Notes under the pieces: generated by a model | Told to the model about the DNA's origin: nothing | Seen by the model: the letters and a program-made list of their open reading frames with translations, nothing else | The model's database searches: none | NCBI RefSeq assembly: GCF_001612725.1 | Contig: NZ_BDAZ01000024.1 | Span: 62,001 to 126,000, forward strand | DNA: 64,000 nucleotides | From: Nocardia anaemiae NBRC 100462 | Lineage (GTDB): Bacteria; Actinomycetota; Actinomycetes; Mycobacteriales; Mycobacteriaceae | Direction: 5' to 3' | Program-made: the position numbers and the translations under genes | Shown here: positions 32,919 through 41,834 of the stretch, in pieces | Position numbering within the stretch: position 1 is the first letter of the stretch | How the letters are laid out: each line of letters starts with the position of its first letter

Positions 32919-34205
32919 CTAGCCTTCGAACGCGAAGCGCGGGAACGCGACATCACCCGCGTACCGTGCCGAATCGCCGAGCGCGTCCTCGATGCGCAGC
33001 AGCTGGTTGTACTTGGCGACCCGCTCGCTGCGGGCCGGGGCACCGGTCTTGATCTGACCGCTGCCGACCGCGACGGCCAGGTCGGCGATGGTGGTGTCCT
33101 CGGTCTCACCGGAACGGTGGCTCATCATCGTCTTGTAGCCGTTGCGGTGCGCGAGCTCGACGGCATCCAGTGTCTCGGTGAGCGTGCCGATCTGGTTGAC
33201 CTTCACCAGCAGGGCATTGGCCGCGCCCTTGGTGATGCCCTCCTCCAGGCGCTCCGGGTTGGTGACGAACAGGTCGTCGCCGACCAGCTGCACCTTGTCG
33301 CCGATCTGATCGGTCAGCGTGACCCAGCCGTCCCAGTCGTCCTCCGAGAGCGGATCCTCGATGGAGACCAGCGGGTAGGCGGCGAGCAGTTCGGCATAGA
33401 ACTGCGCCATATCGGCGGCCGAGCGGTCGCTGCCCTCGAACTTGTAACCGCTGCCCGCGGTGTAGAACTCGGTGGCGGCGACATCGAGCGCGAGCGCGAC
33501 ATCGGTGCCCAGCTTCAGACCGGTCTTGGCGACGGCGACCCCGATCAGGTCGAGCGCTTCCTTGGTGCCCGCGACGGACGGCGCGAAACCACCCTCGTCA
33601 CCGAGACCGGTGGACAGGCCCTTGGACTTCAGCACCGACTTGAGCGCGTGGTACACCTCGGCGCCCCAGCGCAGCGACTCCTTGAAGGTGGTCGCACCGA
33701 TCGGGGCGACCATGAACTCCTGCACATCGACGCCGCTGTCGGCGTGCGCGCCGCCGTTGAGGATGTTCATCATCGGCACCGGGAGCACATGCGCGTTCGG
33801 GCCGCCCAGGTAGCGGAACAGCTCGAGGCCCGAGGATTCGGCGGCGGCGCGGGCCACCGCGAGCGAAACCCCGAGCAGGGCGTTCGCGCCGAGGCGGGAC
33901 TTGTCCGGGGTGCCGTCCAGATCCAGCAGGACCTGGTCGACGGTGCGCTGCTCGACCGCGTCGAGGCCGATGACGGCAGGTGCGATCTCGTCGAGCACAC
34001 CCTCGACGGCCTTCTGAACCCCCTTGCCGCCGTAGCGCTCGCCGCCGTCGCGCAGTTCGACGGCCTCGTGCTCACCGGTGGAAGCACCGGAGGGCACGGC
34101 AGCCCTGGTCAGGGTGCCGTCGTCGAGGGCGATCTCGACCTCGACAGTGGGGTTTCCGCGAGAATCGAGGATCTCGCGAGCTCCGACCTGTTCGATGATG
34201 GCCAC
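32919..34205 (-). CDS. eno: enolase (phosphopyruvate hydratase)
   Basis: The 428-residue enzyme converts 2-phosphoglycerate to phosphoenolpyruvate in glycolysis. AIIEQVGAREILDSRGNPTVEVE opens the protein, the normal bacterial start. HADSGVDVQEFM, DEGGFAP, the metal-binding SIEDPLSEDDW, GDDLFVTN and the signature LVKVNQIGTLTET follow. SHRSGETEDTTIADLAV and IKTGAPARSERVAKYNQLLRIE end the domain. GTG 34205 is chosen because it precedes AIIEQ and AGGAG lies ten bases upstream. It is the first gene of the eno-ftsB-DUF501-ppx group, like Rv1023-Rv1026. Confidence 0.97.
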   Translation of the reverse strand: MAIIEQVGAREILDSRGNPTVEVEIALDDGTLTRAAVPSGASTGEHEAVELRDGGERYGGKGVQKAVEGVLDEIAPAVIGLDAVEQRTVDQVLLDLDGTPDKSRLGANALLGVSLAVARAAAESSGLELFRYLGGPNAHVLPVPMMNILNGGAHADSGVDVQEFMVAPIGATTFKESLRWGAEVYHALKSVLKSKGLSTGLGDEGGFAPSVAGTKEALDLIGVAVAKTGLKLGTDVALALDVAATEFYTAGSGYKFEGSDRSAADMAQFYAELLAAYPLVSIEDPLSEDDWDGWVTLTDQIGDKVQLVGDDLFVTNPERLEEGITKGAANALLVKVNQIGTLTETLDAVELAHRNGYKTMMSHRSGETEDTTIADLAVAVGSGQIKTGAPARSERVAKYNQLLRIEDALGDSARYAGDVAFPRFAFEG

Positions 34206-34362
34206 GAAAACGACACTCCTTCGGCTGTTGGCACGGTAGGTCTGACGGGTAGGGCCGTGCGCCTGCGAGCCTAGCGTCCTCGCCGATTGCGCAGTAACCG
34301 GCACTCCGACGAATCGCTTCGCACTGTCGCGATGAGCACCCGTTGTTTCCGCCGAAGGATGC

Positions 34363-35154
34363 TCATGCCCGGCGCCCGACGCTGTACGCCGCGGCGCGAT
34401 CGCGGACGGTCAATAGATAGGCATTCGATTGGTTGTAGGTCAATAGTGCCTGCTGCCAGCCGCGCTCGGAGGTCAAATCGCCACCGCTCGCGCACAAATA
34501 GCGGGCCGCGGTGAGTGCGGCGTCATCGATATTCTGCGGATCGGCGACGCCGTCGCCATTGGCATCGACACCCCAGCGCTCCCAGGTTTCCGGAATGAAT
34601 TGCAATGGGCCGAGCGCCCTGTCGAACTCCGGATCGCCGTCGAGCCTGCCGCCGTCGGTGTCCTTGACCAGTGCAACGCCCGGCACACCGTCGAGCGGGA
34701 TGCCGATGATCGGCGGGCGCACGGTGCCATCCGCGTCGACCTCCGAACCGCGATGGGTGCCGTGCTTACTCTCCACGCTGGCGATCCCCGCAAGCGTGGT
34801 CCAGGCGATTCCGCAGTCGGGCCTGGACCGGCCCATGATCGCCGCGGCATAGCCGTACGCCTCCAGCGCGATACTCGGAATGCCGAGTTTGCCGGATTGC
34901 TCGTCGGCCCAATCGCGCAACTGCACGGCGGTGCGACCGGGCGCGTCCAGGTCGATCAGCGGCAGCGGCGTGCCGGGGCCGGGCGGGATGCCTTCGGGAA
35001 TGGGCGGAAGGTTGCGTTCGGCACCGCAACCGGCGAGTACCAGAGTCACCATTGCGGCGACCAATACGCCGGTCAGCTTAGCGAGCATTCCTCCATCATC
35101 CAGATCCGAACGACCACCCCCGCGAAGCACGCGTCGCGGCAAGCCCAGCGTCAT
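34363..35154 (-). CDS. lpqU: lipoprotein lytic transglycosylase, LpqU-like
   Basis: The 263-residue protein has a lipoprotein signal with lipobox LAGC after GVLVAAMVTLV, so it should sit on the outer membrane face. The catalytic domain is a membrane-bound lytic murein transglycosylase type: TTLAGIASVESKHGTH contains the catalytic Glu (IASVES), and ALGPLQFIPETWERWGVDANGDGVADPQNIDDAALTAARYLC is the typical substrate-groove region. It would cut peptidoglycan between MurNAc and GlcNAc. ATG 35154 is supported by GGGAGGG just upstream; ATG 35088 starts closer to the signal core but has an ill-placed ribosome site. It matches Rv1022 by position upstream of eno. Confidence 0.9.
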   Translation of the reverse strand: MTLGLPRRVLRGGGRSDLDDGGMLAKLTGVLVAAMVTLVLAGCGAERNLPPIPEGIPPGPGTPLPLIDLDAPGRTAVQLRDWADEQSGKLGIPSIALEAYGYAAAIMGRSRPDCGIAWTTLAGIASVESKHGTHRGSEVDADGTVRPPIIGIPLDGVPGVALVKDTDGGRLDGDPEFDRALGPLQFIPETWERWGVDANGDGVADPQNIDDAALTAARYLCASGGDLTSERGWQQALLTYNQSNAYLLTVRDRAAAYSVGRRA

Positions 35155-35379
35155 ATTCCCTCCCCCTGCAGACCCAGCATGCCCGGTGGTCATGCGCTCC
35201 GTGATCCGAGATTACCGAGCAGCTCACCGAGAGCACAGCCGCGAATTCGTCCTCGCAGAACTACCGCGCATCACGCATAAGCAGTGCGCGGGGAGCACCT
35301 AGTGCCATGTCCAGATAGCTTCTGCCGTATCGCCGCTCGGGGTTCGGTCGAACGGAGTCGAATAGTGGTCGCACACGTC

Positions 35380-35413
35380 GAATTCGACCGCCATATCGCG
35401 AGCTGCCGGAGGC
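35380..35413 (+). repeat. REP-like intergenic element, shortened copy
   Basis: This segment shares AATTCGAC-GCCATATC and then GCGAGCTGCCGGAGG with the elements at 2345-2369 and 52211-52235 but lacks the middle ten bases. It lies just downstream of the importer ATPase gene, in the gap before lpqU. Confidence 0.5.
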
Positions 35414-35441
35414 GGATAGCAGCAAGCGATCTGGCGCGGCA

Positions 35442-37010
35442 CTAGCCGAGGAGTTCGCGGGTCGCGGTGTGCGCCGGGGTGGTGAGGACCGCTGCCGCCG
35501 AGCCGGATTCGACAATGCGGCCGTGGTCGAGGACGACTAGGTCCGAGCAGTGTCCGGTGACAAGCGCCATGTCGTGGGTGATGACGAGTAGGCCGGTGTC
35601 GTGTTCGGCGCGGATGCGGTCGAGCAGGGCCATGATCGAGACCGCGGTGTGGTGGTCGAGGGCGGAGGTGATTTCGTCGCAGACCAGGACGGTGGGCTCG
35701 GCCGCGAGCGCTCTGGCAAGTGCCACTCGCTGGCGTTGGCCGCCGGAGAGTTCGTGCGGGTAGCGGGTGGCGAGATCCGGTGTGAGTTCGACCGAGTCGA
35801 GTAGATCGGTAATGCGCTGCGCCAGTTGTCGTCTCGGCACCCCGCCGAGTCGGCGCAGCGGTCGGCCCAGGGTCTGGGCGACGGTGCGACGGGGGTTGAG
35901 CGCGGACCGTGGGTTCTGCGTGACCAGCTGAATACCATTGCGACCTCGTCGACCGGGTCCAACCGGGATCGATTCGCCGCGCAGTTCCAACGATCCGGTC
36001 GCTTCCCGGTGCAGCCCGGCAACCACCCGCGCGAGAGTGGTCTTTCCCGCTCCCGACGCCCCGACAATAGCCAGAGCCGCGCCGCCAGGAAGCACGAAGT
36101 CGATGTCTGCCAATACCTCGTGCCCGTCGATCGAGGCACCGATATCCTGGGCGCGCAATATGGGATCCGCAGCAACCTCGACTGTCCTGGAGCGCACTGC
36201 TACTGCCCCGTGGCCCTCGTCAGGCTGCAAAGCCGCGGTGTCGACGTCTCGGCCGAGCGGAATCTGCGCGGCCGTCGCCAGGATCGACGCTGCACTCCCA
36301 TTCGATCGCGGCCCACCGGAACGAGTGGGCACGGCTGCGCGGCCGATTACCTCGGTATGCCCGGCCCCTAACTCGACCACATCATCGGTGATCGTGTGAA
36401 TGGTCGCGGTGTCGTGCCCGGACAGCAGGATCGCGGCCGAGCGCTGAGCCGCGATATCGGCTAGCAGCCGGGCTATTTCAGTACGGAGGGAACCGTGCAG
36501 CCCAGCCAGGGGTTCGTCGAGAACAAGGATCCCGGTATTACGGACCAGCGCACGCGCGAGGGCCACCCGACGCTGCTGACCACCGGAAAGTTCCCCGGGG
36601 CGACGTCGCAAGTGCTCGTCGGATAGGCCGACCATTTCCAGAGTTTCGGACACGGCGACAGCGGGGTGGCGAACCTCGTTGAGCAGAGAACGCACCCGCA
36701 TCAACGGATTGAGGGCCGAACCGGGATCCTGGCCGACATAGGCGATGCTTTCACGCCGGAATCGTTGCAGTGCAGCGGGATTCAATGCGAATACGTCTTG
36801 TCCGGCCACCACGGCCGAACCAGCCGAACGCCGGGCTCCGGTTGGCAGATGCCCGAGCAGTGCCCGCATCAGGGTGGTCTTGCCCGACCCGGACGGACCG
36901 GTGAGCGCGGTGACCTTACCCGCCGCGACGCGGAAACTGGTGGGCCCGAATAACTCCTGACCATTCGATCCGCATACGGTCAGCGCATCGACGACGACAG
37001 ACGCATTCAT
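35442..37010 (-). CDS. fused double ABC ATPase of an Opp/Dpp/Nik-type importer
   Basis: The 522-residue protein contains two complete ATP-binding cassettes, equivalent to DppD and DppF in one chain. The first has Walker A GPSGSGKTT (about 38-46), signature LSGGQQRR and Walker B ILVLDEP. The second has GASGAGKTT (about 305), LSGGQRQR and VLVCDE. In the first the D-loop reads LAGLH, where the Asp of the usual LAGLD is replaced, so the two ATP sites may be unequal. It should energise import through the two permeases encoded upstream. ATG 37010 has GGAGG upstream and overlaps the previous stop in ATGA. It is the last gene of the iron-box-controlled importer operon. Confidence 0.92.
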   Translation of the reverse strand: MNASVVVDALTVCGSNGQELFGPTSFRVAAGKVTALTGPSGSGKTTLMRALLGHLPTGARRSAGSAVVAGQDVFALNPAALQRFRRESIAYVGQDPGSALNPLMRVRSLLNEVRHPAVAVSETLEMVGLSDEHLRRRPGELSGGQQRRVALARALVRNTGILVLDEPLAGLHGSLRTEIARLLADIAAQRSAAILLSGHDTATIHTITDDVVELGAGHTEVIGRAAVPTRSGGPRSNGSAASILATAAQIPLGRDVDTAALQPDEGHGAVAVRSRTVEVAADPILRAQDIGASIDGHEVLADIDFVLPGGAALAIVGASGAGKTTLARVVAGLHREATGSLELRGESIPVGPGRRGRNGIQLVTQNPRSALNPRRTVAQTLGRPLRRLGGVPRRQLAQRITDLLDSVELTPDLATRYPHELSGGQRQRVALARALAAEPTVLVCDEITSALDHHTAVSIMALLDRIRAEHDTGLLVITHDMALVTGHCSDLVVLDHGRIVESGSAAAVLTTPAHTATRELLG

Positions 37011-37906
37011 CCCCGCTCCTCCAACGCATTCGATCGCGCACCGGCCGGTAAGTCGAAATCGCGTGTCCTGCGAACTGCCCACCGTCGTGGACGGTGCTGA
37101 TCGAATGAGGTCACCGCGAGATTCACGCTGACCGCGACCACCGCGATCGCCAGACTCGGCGCCAGCACCGACCAGGGGTTGAGCAGCATGCCGGAGGAAT
37201 TCTCGCGCACCATGACCGCCCAGTTGCTCGCGCCGAGCGTGGTCGGCAGTTGCAGAAACGAGGCGGTGCTGACCACATACACCCCCTCCACGAAGCGCAG
37301 GCCGAGTTGCGCGGCCGAGACCGCACGCAGATTCGGAATCACCTCACGGAATACCAAGTGCGGCAGAGTTTCACCGCTGGCTCGGGCGGCTTCGACATAG
37401 CCGCTCGCCGCAACTCCGGCGGCGGCCGCCGCGAAAACTCTTGCGCAGTATGGCGTTCCGAAGAGCAGAGCCACCACGACAAGCCCGTATACACCGGCAT
37501 CCGGCCATGCCGTCAGCACCAGCAGGATCCCGAGCACCGCCGGGAGCAGGATCGCGAAATCGGCGACGCCCTCGATCACCGCACCGACCCGAGGACGCAA
37601 TGCCGCGATCGCGCCGAGCACGCACGACAACCCCGTCACCGCGACCGCGATCACGCCCGCCAGCAACAACAGACCCCAACCGCCATAGAGCAGTTGAGCC
37701 AGCACATCGCGTCCGAGCCGATCGGTACCCAACCAGGTGTCCGCACCCGGCCGTGCGAACGGAATCCCCACCGCCTCCTCAGCAGGCCGAGTCGCCGCGC
37801 TCGGACCGAGCGCCGCAGCGACGACCACGATCAGCGCGGGCACTACCGTGAGAAATCTCTTCACTTGCGACCCCTGCGGCCTCGAAATCCACGGCGCGCC
37901 TGTCAT
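37007..37906 (-). CDS. DppC-type permease of the peptide/nickel ABC importer
   Basis: The 299-residue membrane protein has the DppC-type layout: an N-terminal helix (about 17-35), then HPLGTDxxGRDVLA-like WLGTDRLGRDVLAQLLYG, then five more helices. The EAA loop reads VEAARASGETLPHLVFREVIPN at about 190-211, which contacts the ATPase. It forms half of the channel with the DppB-type protein. ATGA overlaps exist at both ends, so translation is coupled to its neighbours. Longer upstream frames have no membrane character. Confidence 0.9.
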   Translation of the reverse strand: MTGAPWISRPQGSQVKRFLTVVPALIVVVAAALGPSAATRPAEEAVGIPFARPGADTWLGTDRLGRDVLAQLLYGGWGLLLLAGVIAVAVTGLSCVLGAIAALRPRVGAVIEGVADFAILLPAVLGILLVLTAWPDAGVYGLVVVALLFGTPYCARVFAAAAAGVAASGYVEAARASGETLPHLVFREVIPNLRAVSAAQLGLRFVEGVYVVSTASFLQLPTTLGASNWAVMVRENSSGMLLNPWSVLAPSLAIAVVAVSVNLAVTSFDQHRPRRWAVRRTRDFDLPAGARSNALEERG

Positions 37907-38826
37907 ATCCGCCCCCGCAGCGCCCAGGCCCGAATCCCGTCCGCCATGGCCAGCATCGCCATGACGACCACCCCGGTCAGCGCGACCACCGCGGCGATCA
38001 GGGAGGTGTCCCGATCGGCCACCGAACCCGCCAGCACCGCACCCAGCCCCGGATAGTTGAAGATGGTCTCCACCACCAGCGCACCGCCGAGCAGCATGCC
38101 GACCGTCGTCGCGAAACTCGCCACAATCGTCGGCAGCGCGAACGGCAGCACATGCCGGGTCAGCACCGTGGTGGTCGAAAGTCCGTCCAGCACCGCCGTT
38201 TCCACATGCGGCGTGCGCGCGGAATCGAGTAGCGCGGCGCGCACCACCCGGGTATTCCAGCCGGTCTGCGGTATCGCCAGTGCGAGCACCGGCAGCACCA
38301 ACATGTCCGGACCGGCGGGAAATCCGGAGCGCCCGGTAATGGTGACGGCGGGCAACCACCCCAGGCCCAAGGCGAACACCAGGATCAACAAGGTTGCGAT
38401 GACGAACTCCGGAATCGCCGCCGCCGCAGTGGTGCTCGGCTGCAGCAGCCGAGTAGCCGGGCCGCGCCGCGCCGCCCACCAGCCGCCGAGCAGCAGCGAC
38501 GCGACGACCGTCACCAGGAAGGCCAGCCCACCGAGCAGCAGCGTCGGCGGAAACTTATCGGCCAGTAGCGCATTGATCGATCGCCCGCGCGCGGTGCGGC
38601 CGAAATCACCGGTCACCACACCGAATATCCACTCGACGAACCGCACCGGCAGCGGACGGTCGAGGCCGAGCTCGTGTTCCTTCGCCGCGATCTGCTCCGC
38701 GGTGGCGTCGCGGCCGAGTACCGCGCGGGCGGAATTGCCCGGCAGCAGATCGACGGCCGCGAACACCGTCGCCAGCAGCGCGATCAGCAGGACGACGCGC
38801 CGGATGAGGAGTCGGGCGAAGGACAT
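37903..38826 (-). CDS. DppB-type permease of the peptide/nickel ABC importer
   Basis: The 307-residue membrane protein starts with LLIRRVVLLIALLATVFAAVDLLPGN, typical of DppB/OppB, followed by ...EQIAAKEHELGLDRPLPVRFVEWIFGVVTGDFG. About six helices follow, with the EAA-loop region ALLDSARTPHVETAVLDGL. It pairs with the DppC-type protein. The ATG overlaps the stop codon of the binding-protein gene by one base (TGATG); a GTG one codon earlier is an alternative. It is the second gene of the operon. Confidence 0.9.
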   Translation of the reverse strand: MSFARLLIRRVVLLIALLATVFAAVDLLPGNSARAVLGRDATAEQIAAKEHELGLDRPLPVRFVEWIFGVVTGDFGRTARGRSINALLADKFPPTLLLGGLAFLVTVVASLLLGGWWAARRGPATRLLQPSTTAAAAIPEFVIATLLILVFALGLGWLPAVTITGRSGFPAGPDMLVLPVLALAIPQTGWNTRVVRAALLDSARTPHVETAVLDGLSTTTVLTRHVLPFALPTIVASFATTVGMLLGGALVVETIFNYPGLGAVLAGSVADRDTSLIAAVVALTGVVVMAMLAMADGIRAWALRGRI

Positions 38827-40343
38827 CACTCCGCGAGCCAGGCTCGTTCCAGCTGCACCCTGGCGAAGCCGCCGAGGGTCGGCACATCACGCACCCGGGA
38901 CGCCGCGATATCGATACCGTCGGCCATGCCCCACACCAGATAGCCGCCGCGGGCGTACTGGATCCGCTGCACGTCACGGCAGGCCGCCGCGTATTCCGAG
39001 TCACTGGTAGCGGCAAGGGCTTTCGCGGTGGCCGCATCGAATTCGGCGTCCTTGAAGGCGGTTTCGTTGCGATTGGATGTCGATGACATCAGCTTGGTCG
39101 CGAAGAACAGCGTGGAGTCATTGGTGCCCCAGGAGACCGTGTACAGCGGCGCCTTCAACCAGGTCTGGTCGTAGAAGGTGTTCGACTCCTGCGTCACGAC
39201 GTCGAGGCGCAGTCCGATATCGGCCAGCTGCGTGGCGATCACCTTTGCCGATTCGACCTCGCCCGGAGCTTCGGCCTTGGTGAGGAACTGGTAGCTGCGC
39301 CCGGTATCGAATCCGGCATCGCGCAGCAGCGTCTTCGCCCGGTCCACATCGCGGGTCCGCTGGGCAATGGTGTTGTCGTACAATGGATCACCGGTGCCGA
39401 GGATGTCGTTCGCGACTGCGCCGTACCCCGAATGCACCTGATTCACCAGGGCCTTGCGATCGACACCCAGCCGAATGGCCTCGCGTACCCGCGCATCGGC
39501 GAACGGTCCGTCGACGGTCCGCAGCGCGACCCCGACCATGGTGTCGTTCGAGCGCCGCACCACCCGCAGATCACCGCGTCCCTCGGCGGTCCGGCCAGCG
39601 ATCGCACCGACATTCGAGGCCAGATCGATCTGCCCGCCGAGCACCGCATTGCCAAGTGCCGTCACGCTGTCGAACATGGTGACCTCGATGGCATCCAGCA
39701 GTGGTGCCGGACCGTACCACCGATCGTTGCGCACCAGCCGGGCATTGCCACCCTGATAGGACTCCAACCGGAACGGCCCGGTGCCGATGGCCTTGGTGAA
39801 ATCGGTGGTGTCCTTCTTGACCGTGAACGTCATCAACCGAACCAGCAGCGGTAGTTGCGAATTCGGTTCGGGCAGCGCGATGACCACCCGGTTGGGGCCG
39901 TCCGCGGTGATGTCCTCCACGGCGGCAGGCATTTTCGAGGCACCGCCGACGGTGCGCAGCCGACGCAGCGACCACACCACGTCGTCGGAGGTGACCGGGG
40001 TGCCGTCGTGGAAGCTCGCGCCGTCGGCGATGGTGAAACTCCAGCGCCGCCGCTGCGCATCGGCTTCCCACCGACTCGAAAGGCGCGCAGCAACATTCGG
40101 GTTCGCGCCGGGTACCGTGAGCGCGTCGTACACCAGCGAGGTGATGAGGAAGTCGCTGTCATTGCTGAGATTCGCATGCGGATCGCGTTCGATGCGCGCC
40201 GCGCTGCCGAGCGCACCGACCCGCAGGGTGCCGCCGCGCCGCGCCGGGCCGTCCGAATTGCCGCCGTCCGAACATGCGGCGACCAATAGCACCGCGCCGA
40301 CACCGAGTCCCGATCGCAGGAGTTGTCGTCGATTCCATTCCAT
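38826..40343 (-). CDS. Tat-type lipoprotein substrate-binding protein, family 5 (Opp/Dpp/Nik)
   Basis: The 505-residue protein begins MEWNRRQLLRSGLGVGAVLLVAAC: a twin-arginine motif NRRQLL followed directly by a lipobox with Cys at about 24, so it is probably exported folded and lipid-anchored. The rest is the family 5 fold, with FTIADGASFHDGTPVTSDDVVWSLRR and AIGTGPFRLESYQGG as typical landmarks. In this family ligands include peptides, nickel, opines and staphylopine-like metallophores. The ATG has GAGGAAGG about seven bases upstream. It opens a four-gene import operon whose promoter region holds an iron box about 65 bases before the start, so I infer uptake of an iron-related ligand, not a nutrient peptide. 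Confidence 0.9.
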   Translation of the reverse strand: MEWNRRQLLRSGLGVGAVLLVAACSDGGNSDGPARRGGTLRVGALGSAARIERDPHANLSNDSDFLITSLVYDALTVPGANPNVAARLSSRWEADAQRRRWSFTIADGASFHDGTPVTSDDVVWSLRRLRTVGGASKMPAAVEDITADGPNRVVIALPEPNSQLPLLVRLMTFTVKKDTTDFTKAIGTGPFRLESYQGGNARLVRNDRWYGPAPLLDAIEVTMFDSVTALGNAVLGGQIDLASNVGAIAGRTAEGRGDLRVVRRSNDTMVGVALRTVDGPFADARVREAIRLGVDRKALVNQVHSGYGAVANDILGTGDPLYDNTIAQRTRDVDRAKTLLRDAGFDTGRSYQFLTKAEAPGEVESAKVIATQLADIGLRLDVVTQESNTFYDQTWLKAPLYTVSWGTNDSTLFFATKLMSSTSNRNETAFKDAEFDAATAKALAATSDSEYAAACRDVQRIQYARGGYLVWGMADGIDIAASRVRDVPTLGGFARVQLERAWLAE

Positions 40344-40407
40344 GGTGCTGCCTTCCTCGAACATCAACGAGCTACCCGCGCCCGACCGCGAACCCTAGCG
40401 AATCCAG

Positions 40408-40426
40408 CTAGGACAGGCTAGCCTAA
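40408..40426. promoter_or_regulatory. IdeR/DtxR-type iron box 1 (importer side)
   Basis: CTAGGACAGGCTAGCCTAA agrees with the actinobacterial iron-box consensus TTAGGTTAGGCTAACCTAA at 15 of 19 positions, including the core AGGCTA and the right arm CCTAA. It lies about 65-83 bases upstream of the binding-protein ATG on the minus strand. IdeR or DmdR with iron(II) would repress here. Confidence 0.8.
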
Positions 40427-40547
40427 TAGAGTTCCAGGCGTTGAGTTTTGCCGCAGCACAGCTATCAGTCACCACCCCGAAGATGATGCCGCGAATTAGC
40501 CACAAGCTCTGATCTCAGTCATGCAGTCGTGCTATTTTGAGACTCGC

Positions 40548-40566
40548 TTAGGTAAGGCTTGCTTAA
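40548..40566. promoter_or_regulatory. IdeR/DtxR-type iron box 2 (biosynthesis side)
   Basis: TTAGGTAAGGCTTGCTTAA agrees with TTAGGTTAGGCTAACCTAA at 15 of 19 positions, including the whole left arm TTAGGT and the core AGGCT. It lies 78-96 bases upstream of the oxygenase GTG. Together with box 1 it gives each divergent operon its own iron control. Confidence 0.8.
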
Positions 40567-40643
40567 CGCGGCAAGACCCACTAGCTTCGCAGATCGAATC
40601 GTCATACCCCGCTTTTCGACCCGATGCGAAGAAGGGATTCCTG

Positions 40644-41834
40644 GTGAAAGGCGTTCTCTCCGAACGTAAGACGCTTCACCCACTGGATATCGAACGGCGC
40701 CAGCTGCCGAGCACCGCCGGACATGCGGTGCGCGCGCTGGCCCGTGAGATATGTATCACGCTCGACTCCCGGCCCGATGGCACCGCGAATATCGCGCGCA
40801 CGCTGACCGATCCGGCATTGCTCGAGCAAATCGATGCCCGTGTCGGCGAGTTGCCCGATGCGGTGCGCGTCGCCATGCGACCGCCCGCCACCACGGCGGG
40901 CGCCACCATTGTCGGCACATTGCCTTTGCACGACGGCGAATTCGGCCCGACCCCGCCGAGCTGGGTCGAAGCGGCCCGCTGGAGTGGTGAATCCGACCGC
41001 CGCGCTAGCTCATTCGAGCTCGATATCGCGATGCTGCTGCTGGCCCGCAGCGCGGGTGAACCGTTCGGCTGGCAGGGCCAGCAGGGCGGGCGGCTGGTCA
41101 ACAACATCGTGCCATCCCCCGGCCACGAACACGAACAATCCGGTGCGAGTAGCAAGACCCTGCTCAGCCCGCATACCGAGGACGCCTTCCACCCGGATCG
41201 GGCCAACCTGCTGATGCTGGCGTGTCTGCGCAATCCGGACGGCGTCGGCACCACCGTCTCCTCCGTGCGCCGGACCGAGCTCTCCGCCGACGAGCGCCGA
41301 CTACTCGCGGCGCCGACCCTGCCGATCCTGCCCGACGTCTCCTACGGCACCGGGCACGAGTGCTACTCCGCAACGCCACTGCCGACGCTGTGGAGCGAAT
41401 CCGCCGAGGGCACAGCGGATTTGACGCTTCGCTACGATCCGGCATACACCCCGCTCGACGATGCCGATACCGAATTCCGGCTGGCATACGCGCGCCTCAC
41501 CGCGGAGCTCGAACGCGTCTGCGTCACCGCCGCACTGACCCCCGGCGAGCTATTGCTGGTGGACAATGACGTGGCCGTACACGGTCGAGTACCGTTCACC
41601 GCGCGCTACGACGGCACCGACCGCTGGCTCAAGCGCGTCAATGTCCGGCTGCCCGAACGACGGCGGCGGGCCGCCGAGGCCGACGAAAATGGTTATGGGC
41701 AACGGATCGTCGCCCCGTTCCGAGCGGCAAGCAACCCGCTCGCGATCGTCGGTGTACCGGCCCGGGCTACCACCCGGACCGCAGTAAGGCTGGATACGAC
41801 AAAAAATGATCGAGGAACCGTTGAGCACTCGTGA
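40644..41834 (+). CDS. Fe(II)/2-oxoglutarate-dependent oxygenase, TauD/clavaminate-synthase-like
   Basis: The 396-residue protein has the facial triad HxE...H: SPHTEDAFHP at about 175 (His and Glu) and NDVAVHGRVPF at about 312 (distal His). WLKRVNVR after it supplies the Arg that binds 2-oxoglutarate. The HTE form, with the long gap before the distal His, is typical of amino acid hydroxylases such as VioC and AsnO. It probably hydroxylates a free or bound amino acid at the beta or gamma carbon. The GTG start has GAAGGG about seven bases upstream and lies after iron box 2. It is the first gene of the biosynthetic operon and overlaps the next gene. A hydroxylated residue would suit hydroxycarboxylate metal binding, which is inference. 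Confidence 0.85.
   Translation: MKGVLSERKTLHPLDIERRQLPSTAGHAVRALAREICITLDSRPDGTANIARTLTDPALLEQIDARVGELPDAVRVAMRPPATTAGATIVGTLPLHDGEFGPTPPSWVEAARWSGESDRRASSFELDIAMLLLARSAGEPFGWQGQQGGRLVNNIVPSPGHEHEQSGASSKTLLSPHTEDAFHPDRANLLMLACLRNPDGVGTTVSSVRRTELSADERRLLAAPTLPILPDVSYGTGHECYSATPLPTLWSESAEGTADLTLRYDPAYTPLDDADTEFRLAYARLTAELERVCVTAALTPGELLLVDNDVAVHGRVPFTARYDGTDRWLKRVNVRLPERRRRAAEADENGYGQRIVAPFRAASNPLAIVGVPARATTRTAVRLDTTKNDRGTVEHS

Larger units (their letters stand above)
40344..40643. other. iron-controlled divergent promoter region
   Basis: These 300 bases separate the importer operon (minus) from the biosynthetic operon (plus). They are clearly less GC-rich than the neighbouring genes and hold two IdeR/DtxR-like boxes at 40408-40426 and 40548-40566. 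The second lies inside an upstream in-frame extension of the oxygenase gene, which argues for the later GTG start at 40644. Confidence 0.8.
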
